Below, one piece after another: positions 36,952 through 45,774 of a stretch of DNA of 64,000 nucleotides. The DNA comes from Oscheius sp. JU75 (taxonomy: Eukaryota > Nematoda > Chromadorea > Rhabditida > Rhabditidae), in the NCBI GenBank assembly GCA_037178855.1, contig JASJZC010000001.1, positions 62,001-126,000 on the forward strand, written 5' to 3'. The stretch's first letter is position 1. Each line of letters opens with the position of its first letter. Under the pieces are notes generated by a model. The model searched no databases. It was given only the letters and a program-made list of their open reading frames with translations, and was not told where the DNA came from. A program made the position numbers and the translations under genes.

Positions 36952-37737
36952 GTTTCTGAAAAGTGGGTGATTAAGATAGAGAGACAGAGAAACGGAGAAA
37001 CTTTGTGACAGAGAGACCAGTCAGCTGCGCTCGCCCCCGTATTATCTCGGAACACACGGGAGGTGGGGCTATGTAAGCAACTGCGCGTTCCGCTACAAAC
37101 GATGGCCATCAAGTAGTCCCGTGGCAGTTCTTTCATATTTTCACGGTCTGGACACGATGGCAAGAGAATATTAGTCTCGTACTTGGTGACTGCGTTTCTA
37201 CACTATTGGAGACTGCGGTCAATCCGTACCAGAACATTTTTGCTTTTTGGAGTGAGATGAAAGGAGGAAGAGACTAGTGAGAAAGGTCGCACACGGGTTC
37301 GCGGAGTGGGTGGACGATCTGTCTTGGAAAAAGACCAACGAAGACGCGAAATAGATTGTGTTCGGCCGCCAAAACATCCCCCCAACTGAGAGAGTGATGG
37401 TGGGAGAGAGAATCTTTAGAGGTGTCTTTCTGGAATGCGACAGAGACAGTATATAGTCATTTTCTGAACTTTGTCCAAAATGTTTCACCCAAAGTCATCA
37501 TTCCGAAGAAGAGCAAAAAGCAAACTGTTCGCCTATTCGGAGAGTTCCTCTGCCAAATCATAAACAATAATCTTTAGGAAGATATGGTCGTCCCAGCTCA
37601 CCCAGTGACGCAGGTCCAGTTCGTAAAGCTTATCTCTTCACTATTTAAACCGAGACGGTAGGGGTGCTCTTGCACATTTTCGTTCTTTTCGTTCACTTTC
37701 CCAGTAGCAACTTTTGCTAAATCACGAATTGTCAGGT
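36952..37737. other. Divergent intergenic region upstream of the aspartic protease
   Basis: 786 bp between two divergent genes. Short minus-strand frames here lack splice signals and similarity. The part next to the protease carries promoter-like sites. Confidence 0.5.
37630..37649 (+). promoter_or_regulatory. GATA site and TATA-like box upstream of protease
   Basis: TTATCT (37630-37635), the reverse of AGATAA, lies 7 nt before TATTTAAA (37642-37649), about 90 nt upstream of the ATG. In C. elegans, gut protease genes are driven by GATA factors through such sites; applying that here is inference. Confidence 0.4.
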
Positions 37738-39319
37738 ATGAAGACCCTGGTCCTGTTTTTGGCGGTGGTGGCTACGGCCACAGCTGAAGTTTTCACGATG
37801 GAGACGAGAAACACCGAGTCGATGATTGCTCGTCAGATTCGGTCAGTTTGATTGGGAATTTTGTGCTGAAAGTGAGAGTTTTAGTGAAGGAACCCGTCAA
37901 TTCTATCTTGAGCAGCAGGAGCTGGCCCGTGCTCAGATCCTGGCCACGGGATCAGAGCCGTTCGTTGACTACGTCGATGACTTCTACCTTGGAAAAATTA
38001 CTCTCGGCACCCCAGGTGAATTTGAATCTCTGCCACTGTCTCTATGTCTATGTCTCTGTCTCTGTTTCTCTGTCTCTCTGAATCTCCCTGTCTCCCTGTC
38101 TCTGCCTGGTTGACAGCTCCTAATCTCTTCCGATCACAACCCAATATCCAAGTCACGTTTCTTTGAGTTTACTGCAACTTAAAGCCATTGTGTTTTTATC
38201 AACTTCCGATTCTTGACTCGTGGCTCCGATTATCAGAACTGTCTGCTGGCGAACAGCCTCTCAAGATAGTCGAGATCTTTGGAAACAAAATTACATATTC
38301 AGCTCAAACCTTCGAAGTTGTGCTGGATACCGGATCTTCTAACTTGTGGGTGATTGACGCCAAGTGTACCACCGCTGCCTGCAAGGGAGGCTACAGTGGA
38401 TTCACTCGTCACCAGTTCGATACCACCAAGTCAAGCACCTATAAGGCTGAGACCCAAACCTTTGCCATCACCTATGGATCTGGAAGCTGCTCTGGACATC
38501 TAGCCAAGGATGTCTTGACTTTCGGAGGACTCAAGGTCCCCAGTCAGGAGTTTGGTGTCTCGGAGACAGTTGCCACCGTCTTCCAGCGCCAGCCTATGGA
38601 CGGAATCTTGGGTGAGTAGTGGATGAGAGAGACAGAGAGAAAGAAGGGCTCTAATCCATATCCTTTAAGGACTTGCCTGGCCTGCTCTCGCCGTCGATAA
38701 AGTCACTCCTCCCATGCAGAACGTCCTCTCCCAGCTGGACAAGCCCCTCTTCACCGTCTGGATGGACCGCAAGACCAAGCCTGCCAGCGGACAAAACGCC
38801 GGTCTCATCACCTACGGAGCCCTCGATACCACCAACTGCAACTCCAACTTCGTCTACGTCCCTCTCTCAGCCACGACCTACTGGCAGTTCCCGATGCAGG
38901 GTGTCACGGCTGGAACCTACAGCAACACCAAGACCGTCCAGGTCATTTCCGATACCGGTACCAGCTGGATCGCCGCCCCCACTGCCGACTTCAACGGAAT
39001 TCTCTCGGCTATTGGAGCCAAGCACAACGCTGCTCAAGGAGTCTGGACACTACCTTGTTCTCAGCAGACCAGCGGTGGAAAGGACATCGTCTTGACCATC
39101 GGAGGAGCCAAGTACACCATCCCCCCTATCGAGTACCTTCTTGATTTGGGACTCGGAGGCGGACAATGCGCTGTCACCCTCATGACTATGGGAAGTGGCG
39201 GATTTGGTCCCGCCTGGATTCTCGGAGACACCTTCATCCGTACCTACTGCAATGTCTACGATATTGGCGGCAAGAGAATTGGATTCTCACTGGCCAAGCA
39301 CGCCGGGCTCTCCGGATAA
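37738..39319 (+). CDS. Pepsin-like aspartic protease (A1 family)
   Basis: Four exons: 37738-37841, 37885-38015, 38303-38611, 38670-39319 (397 aa). It is a secreted or lysosomal endopeptidase. A signal peptide (about 1-16, LVLFLAVVATATA) and a propeptide (to about 60) precede the mature enzyme. The first catalytic aspartate is in DTGSSNLW (D87), the flap tyrosine in ITYGSGSCSG, and the second aspartate in DTGTSW (about D276). The C-terminus has WILGDTFIRTYCNVYD. Both lobes look complete, so it should be active. It resembles nematode intestinal asp genes; the exact member is not decided. Coding sequence is rich in C-ending codons, suggesting high expression. A polyadenylation signal is at 39347-39352. 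Confidence 0.96.
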
Positions 39320-39944
39320 ACTGTTTTTGGAGACTGTATACAGTGTAATAAACATACCTTTTCAAAGAACTCTTTTTATATTGTATTCCTCACATCTTGC
39401 TCTCTTTTTGCATACCAAAAATTGTCGAAAACTACCAATAAATTGGTAGAAATTCTAGTGGTTAGAGAAGTATTCTGCCTGCTCGAAAATGTCTGTACGC
39501 AATTGCGTGATCTCAATCTGAAACCGGCGCGCTTTCGAAAATAATGAAAGACTAATATCTTGTTACTTCTGCTTCTCTTTACAACAAGATTTTTTTTTCC
39601 TAAATCTCCATCTATGAATGATGCAGAAGCTTTAGAAAAGTATCAGACAAAAAATCCTGGAAGAAAACCATGCATTTTAATACCAATGACCATGTTATTC
39701 GTCTTTTCTCCCATGTTTCATCTTTCTATCCCGTGTTCATTATTTTTCCGTTTTTTGCCTATGTTTTCTAATTCTTTAGGACAAGTTTACACTCTAGAAC
39801 GCTAAAATATCCTAAAAATAAAATAAGGTAGCAGATAATAACTTGTACGATATAAATCAGTCTTTCGACGTTCAGGAGCCTGTATAGGCTTCCATTTTTC
39901 CTCTTTTTTTTTCTGAGTGGCATAACCCGATCTCCTCTTCCAGC
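39320..39944. other. Intergenic region, aspartic protease to TLS1-like gene
   Basis: 625 bp, AT-rich after the protease polyadenylation signal. A weak tRNA-like stretch (CTAGTGGTTAGAG at about 39457) lacks a B box. Nothing else is recognised. Confidence 0.45.
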
Positions 39945-41234
39945 ATGTCGCTCTTCAACAAGCCGAAGAAGAGCAAACTGCAAAATAGCCGAAGGAAGGA
40001 GGCCGAGAAGGAGGATGACGATGATGAGGGTGCGTAGCACTATTTTCTTGTGATTTTCCAATGCTAAAACTGGAAATATAGCTATACGAACCTGATTCAC
40101 GTTTTTCAGGCGGTTCCAGCCGAATTGAGGACATTCGCGAGATTCAGCGTGCTCGCGAAAGGAGAAACGGCCTCACCGAGGTCGAGTGTGCCGTGGGAAT
40201 CGGCAAGGCGGCTGCCATCGGCGACGGAATTCAAGTTCAAGGAGGCACAATGGCCATGACGGACCGTCAGAAGGCAAAACTCGAGGCCGCGGGAATTGAG
40301 GCAGGTATCAGGTTGGAACTTCTTGTTTTTCTTTCAACTCGAGATTTTTTCAGAGACCAATTCGCGAAGGAATCAATGCTACGCGACGAGCACGAAGAGC
40401 TGAAGAGATTCATCGACGAGGGTCTAAAACGAGCGGCGGGCGAGGAGACTGGAGTCGCGGCAGATGATGAAGAAGTAGGTTTATTTTATTTTCCAACCAA
40501 CACGAGGGACTATCAGCTCTATGGGGCAGATATTTGTACCATTCTTGCCTCGAGAGCCGTTCCTATGAATTTACACTCTCAAACTAGCCTATACAAAAAG
40601 TATGTCGCCCACGTGGATCGAACTCTGGCCGACCAGTTCCAAGCCCGACCTCTTACCGCCTGATCTATGCTGGAAAATCCGTATTTTAGTGTTCGGGAAT
40701 CGTACCTGGGACCTCTGGGTCTCATTCCGCTCTCTTACTAACTGAGCCACTTTTCGAAACTTCAATTTTTCTCAAACTAGCCCATTCGAAAAGCTAGTCA
40801 CCCATGGGGATCGAACCCAGGTCGTTTGGTTCGAGTTGGCGCCTCTTACCAATGCACTAGTTTCAAAAATGTGCTGGCAAAGTTGTTTTTTTTTTCAGAT
40901 CACAGACGTGCTACAAAGAGCCGCGCACAAGTTCAAAGGATTCCGAAGCAAGGGCGAGAACGAGCTCCTCTCCGAGAACATGCTGGCCGGAATCCCCGAA
41001 GTTGACTTGGGAATCAAGTGAGCTCTCTATCTCGATTTTTCTTATTTTGAAAAACTTTCAGCGCCCGAATAAGCAACATTCTGGACACGGAGAGGAAGAA
41101 GAAGGAGATGATTCAGCGTGCCCTGAATCCGGAAGCCTTCAAAGATGAAGACGAGCAGGTAACATTCATATTCTTCTTTAAAAAAATTCTCATTTTTCCA
41201 GAAACCGAAGAGGAAACGTTTCCGACGGGATTAA
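39945..41234 (+). CDS. TLS1/C9orf78 homologue, splicing-associated
   Basis: Six exons: 39945-40029, 40110-40311, 40354-40474, 40899-41017, 41062-41158, 41202-41234 (218 aa). C9orf78/Tls1 proteins associate with the spliceosome (Brr2/PRP8 region). The signature ENMLAGIPEVDLGIN near the middle matches the human GIPEVDLGID block, and IREIQRARERRNGL matches the EVQNLRKRPNG helix. The protein is highly charged and ends KRKRFRRD. It is shorter than the human protein (289 aa) because the C-terminal tail is reduced. Intron 3 (424 nt) contains three tRNA-like sequences, all antisense. A polyadenylation signal is at 41257-41262, and the CALML4-like ATG comes 187 nt after the stop. Confidence 0.9.
40602..40861 (-). 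repeat. Cluster of three tRNA-like sequences in TLS1 intron 3
   Basis: Three copies on the minus strand at about 40602-40668, 40690-40751 and 40796-40861. The middle copy has a near-canonical A box (TGGCTCAGTTAGTAAGAG) and a B-box-like GGTACGATTCC. The third has GGTTCGATCCC. None forms a convincing acceptor stem. Confidence 0.55.
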
Positions 41235-41420
41235 TTCAATATGTATACTTTTGCAGAATAAATTTAAAGGTAGTTCCCTAGTTTTTTTTGTTCTCTAACA
41301 TCGCGCGGAAGTGTATGCACAGCCCCCAAACTGTCGACCCCCTTTCGGTCGCCGCAGCCCGACAAAGATAGGCTTCAGTCCGTCGTCCCAACTGTCTCTC
41401 ATTCTCTTTGCGCCGCAGAT

Positions 41421-43326
41421 ATGGTATTGATTTTTGAGGGCTTTTGAACTAGTGTACACGTTGCAGACCGAATTCTTCAGCCAGCAGAGGATCGATGGTG
41501 GGTTTTTTTTCTAAGACTTCGGGTAGCAGGAGGTCTAAAAAGTTGTGATTATGACCGAGGGGACATCTCTCCCACTCTGCTTGAACTCTTGTATTCATTT
41601 TCTTTAAAGGTACTGTACCATTAACCGGTAAATCGAGCACATTTTTGAATTTGAATCTCGCCACGAACTCTTTCCGAGGAAGGAATTGCATTTTTGCGAT
41701 TTTCAGTGTCTTAAACCCATTTTTTTCAATTTCTACTTGTTTTCCGACGGGACCAAAAACTGAACTAGATATGTCTGCTTTAACAAGAAAATGATCGAAA
41801 TTTTCGCATTTGCGCTTTTCTCCAATTTTTTTAAAGGTATTTTTCATGTGAAGATAAATGTATCTGGTGCAGTCTTTGACGCTGAGTCGATTAAACGTAC
41901 CTGATTTGTTACAAACTAAAAATGTTAGAACCCGAAGAATACTTAATAAAGCCTTTTCCCATTGAAAAGGCCAAGAATAAAAATTGAACCGAAATAGCGA
42001 CCCTTAGTGATATCGAAGCAAAACATGAATGTTTGTAGCCTCTCCGACTATTTCTTTCCCTCGTACGAAAGAACTCTACCAGAGCAAACTCACTCAATGA
42101 AGAGCACCCGCTGGCTGGAGAGGTAAGAAAACACTCCAGTTCAGTTGGCGTGAGAGGTGTCTCTCTCCCCCTCCCACCGAATGTATCCGATCTGTCGCAG
42201 TCCCTCACTTCCAGACCTGGCAGGTCTAGGCGGTTCTCTCGTCGCTCTACCAGAGCTTTACAGCCATTTTTACAGAAATCCGAGAATGTTTCAATGTGTA
42301 CTGCCAGGAGGGACAGATCCGCAGTCCGGCACAGTTGAGATGTGTCCTGAGGAGTCTCGGTCACTCCTCGACAGCAGTCAAGACACAGCGCTATTATAAG
42401 AAAGCTAGTAGTTTTAACCCTTATTCAACTGGAAATGGGATTTGCAGAGAAGCCGATAGACTTTGCCACTTTTCTCGGTATTGTGAAAGAGGAAGAGGAG
42501 AGTGGAGACGCGCTGACAGAAGTCATCAAAGCATTGAAGGGATTGGACAGGTAGGAGGGATCGTTTAGTCACAAAGTCCATGTCTCTCTGTCACTCTCTA
42601 TCGCCCCACTGCCACTGTAACAGTTGCTCTCTTTCTCTCGCTTTGTCTCCATCTCCGTCACTGTCTCTGTCTCTCTGTTTCTGTCAGTCTTTTGCACTGT
42701 TTGTGTCACTCACTGTCGCTGCTACTGTCACTGTCTCACCATCATTGTCACTCTGTTCACTGGAGCTGTTCTTGTGCCTGTCACTTTCTCGGTACTACCA
42801 ATGTCTTTGCTACTACCACAGTCGCTACCACTGGCTCTCTTCTCTGTATATCTCTGTAACTATCTCTCTTGATCGATCACTGTCTCCATTTTCTGTCCCT
42901 GTTTCTCTATCATTGGCTGTTTCGCTGTCACTGTCACTGTTACTGACACTCTCAGTCTTTCTGCACCTGGCACTGGAGCTGTTCTTGTATCTTTCACTCT
43001 CTCGGTCACTGCTACTGTCCCTACTACTGTCACAGTTCTCTATCTCTCACTGTCTCTCTGTCATTATCTTCCTGTCTATGTCTCTATTCCTGTCTCTCCA
43101 TCCCCAAAGATACAACAAAAAACTACAGGACCGGAACTCGGGCCATCCCCGCCACCGAGCTGCGAGCCATTTTATCGTCTGTAGGCGAGAGAATGAGTCA
43201 TCAGGAGATTGACTTCATTCTGGATCAGGTAAGAAAACAGGCTGAACACGATATTCTCGATTACAGATTGCCGTCGGCGGCATTGTGCCCCATCAAAAGC
43301 TCATCCAGTTCATCTCGACCAAATAA
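41421..43326 (+). CDS. CALML4-like calmodulin/light-chain protein
   Basis: Six exons: 41421-41423, 41467-41497, 42276-42407, 42448-42550, 43129-43228, 43267-43326 (142 aa). It belongs to the calmodulin/myosin light-chain superfamily. The start MTEFFSQQRIDEIRECFNVY and the block KKPIDFATFLGIV align with human CALML4, a microvillar myosin light chain. All EF-hand loops have lost their calcium-binding acids (for example QEGQIRSPAQL and DRTGTRAIPATEL), so calcium binding is unlikely. The first coding exon is the ATG alone, and phase forces this join. Intron 4 (42551-43128) is nearly all GTCTCT-type repeat. It begins 187 nt after TLS1 and has a polyadenylation signal at 43499-43504. An essential light chain is the main alternative. 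Confidence 0.8.
42575..43100. repeat. GTCTCT/CACTGTCT low-complexity tract
   Basis: More than 500 nt of pyrimidine-rich TCTCTGTC and CACTGTCACTG units fill intron 4 of the CALML4-like gene. A 210-codon open frame runs through it purely because the repeat lacks stops. Confidence 0.75.
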
Positions 43327-43733
43327 TGGTTTTCGAATGCTTAATGTTCAATCCTCTACATCTTCTCAGCAGTTTGTAGAAGCAAAAAGCACTTTATCTG
43401 CAGCAAAGATGATCGATTTACCAAAAACCATTCCTTTCCTTACCTCCATTTCCTATATTATATGTTTACCTCATGTATTTTTGGCCATTTGTACACAAAA
43501 TAAACTTGCGTATACCCTGGTTCTAGTGTCTAATTCGGTCTTCTACCTCGTTTTTTTCTGAAAAATAGCCATTCAAATTGACGTCAAAATCCAAATTCTG
43601 AAAATTTGACCTGTTCGGGCCAAAAGTGGCGGGAACAATACACTGATTTTAACTGAAATTTAATGTTAACACATCTTTCCTCTCGTCTTTTCTTCCACAA
43701 TTTTTCATGCAAAATAGACTTTTCTGATAACAA

Positions 43734-44768
43734 ATGGACACTCTCCTACCCATTTTGAAGACTGACAGCCCACAGGAAGTGCGTGCAGCCCTTTTAAGCC
43801 TCCCAAAATGCCCACCAGTCGAGCTGATGCTGCCCTTCGTGCTTCGGAAGTGTCTTCAAAAAAAGAGACTTGATGCCCGGACTATTCAATACGTGAAGGA
43901 CTGCTTCAGGTTTGTAGTTTTGGTCTGAAAAAACAGAAAAGTGCTTAGAATGTTCGTGAATTTGACCTGTTTGGGCCAAAAGGACCGACAACGCTCGGCA
44001 CAAGTTCATCGCCTCGCTCTGGTGACGGAAGCTGTCTTCGTCCTCGATCGTGCAACGAATTATCAGGCAGTCGGAACTGAGTTAATGGCGATTCATAAGG
44101 AATTTATGGTCAGTTTTTATGATCAAACCTCTACAGTTGTAAATAGGATCCTGTAAGCCTTTTCACTTCTAGCCTTGAAAACCTTTCCCTTGCAATTTTC
44201 TTCTTAAAATAGATTTTGAAAATGTTTGTCACGGACGGGGATCGAACCCGGGACCCTGTGGTGAAAGGCGACACCTCTCACCATTACACCACTTACTTTA
44301 AAAGGCTATAACTTTGTTCAGCGAACGGAAGCCCCTAAATATGGTTGCATATTCTTCCTCGGCTCAAATAGCTCTACAACAAATTTTAACCACTGGTGGG
44401 ATCCGAACCCCTGGTCCCTCACGTACCCCTTGACCAACCTACAGCTATGATCACATCAGTTTGGCGTATATGTATGCGCTATAAAGCTTCAGAGATTAAC
44501 ATTGTTTGCGACCAGATATTCCGACCAGAAATCAAGCATTCTTTCCCTTTTCAGCATCTCTACCGTGAGGCGAAGGAAGCCAAGCAGTTCACCTACTTCG
44601 CAATGGTCTGCAATCGACGGACACGTCTGGTCAACTTCAAAAAAGAGTAAGGAGCTTCAGTTTTGGTCATAAAGATAGTTTAGAAGCAAGAAAATGCTGG
44701 GCAGCTCGGAACGGAGGCTAAAACGATACGGACTGACCTTTCTGGAGGAGCTGATCTCCCGAATGTGA
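43734..44768 (+). CDS. Unrecognised helical protein
   Basis: Four exons: 43734-43909, 43949-44108, 44555-44646, 44687-44768 (169 aa). The product is Leu- and Lys-rich and looks all-helical (LLPILKTDSPQEVRAALLSL, RLALVTEAVFVLDRATNY, LGSSERRLKRYGLTFLEELI), with no signal peptide or membrane span. The last acceptor is a tandem TTTAG/AAG: the downstream AAG keeps a 27-residue tail, and the upstream TAG gives a quick stop. Intron 2 holds two tRNA-like sequences. It sits 407 nt after the CALML4-like gene on the same strand, so it may be the third gene of an operon with TLS1. No family recognised. Confidence 0.65.
44216..44302 (-). repeat. tRNA-derived SINE-like element
   Basis: On the minus strand: AAGTGGTGTAATGGTGAGAG, then CCCGGGTTCGATCCCC, then GTGACAAACATTTTCAAA. 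The 3' flank matches the element at 14047-14138. The acceptor stem does not pair. It lies in intron 2 of the unrecognised helical gene. Confidence 0.65.
44391..44450 (-). repeat. tRNA-like (B-box) sequence
   Basis: On the minus strand, AGCTGTAGGTTGGTCAAGG is followed by GGGGTTCGGATCCC. It is 90 nt from the previous element in the same intron. Confidence 0.45.
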
Positions 44769-44899
44769 TCTCTTTTTTTGTAAATATAGTATTGTCTACA
44801 AGAAAAGTCAAAGTCGTGGGAGTTCTGCAGAAAAACAGCCAGAAGAGACGAACTGAGAGAAACATAGACCTTAGACGGGCAGAGAGAAGAAGTGTGGGA

Positions 44900-45470
44900 A
44901 TGAACACAGACTCTCGATCCCTGTCCCTGTCACTATACTATCACTGTATTAGCCTGTCTGAATCTCTCTTCCGGTCATTCTATCCGTCATTCTGTCTTGT
45001 CTATCTATCCCTGTCCGACTACTACTACTGCTTTATTGTCGCTCTCCCTATTTCTCTATCCCCCTCACTATCATTGTGCCTGTCTTTTCCCTGACTCTAC
45101 ATTTATCTCTTTGTCACTGTTACTGCCTGACTCTCTCTCTCTCTGACTTCATTCCTATCTCTGCTCCTGACCATGTTTCTACTGTTTCATACTCTGTCAG
45201 TGCCTCGTCCCTATTTCTCGGCCTTTCTTTCTGTCCTCATGTGTTTCTCTGCCTGTATCTTTGTCCCTTTCGTTGTCTCTACCTCTGCGACTGTCTCTTG
45301 CTCTGTCTCCCTGGAACTTTTCCTACTTCCATCATCCCTCTAACAGCCACTGTTTCCGTCTCTCTATCTCTGTCCACTTTTCTCATCCTTTGTCATGTCT
45401 TTACTTTTGTGTCTCTCCCTGCTTATGTTCGATAACTGTGACTACTGTATCTGTCCAGTTTCTCTGAACT
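44900..45470. repeat. GTCTCT/CTGTCACT low-complexity tract
   Basis: Pyrimidine-rich degenerate units fill most of the spacer at 44769-45774, between the converging helical-protein and nuclear-receptor genes. A (GA)n run lies at about 45643-45668. No gene is supported. Confidence 0.7.
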
Positions 45471-45774
45471 CTTCTGTCGCTTTATCTCGTCCAAAGTAAA
45501 CCAAGTATGCAGAGAGTTTATTACGGGAGCCATATGTACAAGTGTATACGGTAAGAGTCAGCTGATCAGGTTTTATAAAAACCAAGCAGAATATGGAGAG
45601 AGTACAGAGCAAGATAGGATTGAATGTGTCTGAAAGTGGGGACGAGAGAGAGAGAGAGAGAGAGAGATGGACGGAGATTAGCTTTGATACCCAGGGCTTG
45701 TGCACGAAAGTATTATGAATGAGACGGACGGGGAGAGTCTTGCATGATAAGGACGATAGTGGTGAAACTGGTGT

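Noticed and set aside
42580-43212. 210-codon plus-strand open frame
   Set aside because: Composed of low-complexity TCTCTGTC repeat with no stops; it lies in the CALML4-like intron.
44216-44302. Functional tRNA gene
   Set aside because: The D and T arms look good but the 5' and 3' ends do not pair.
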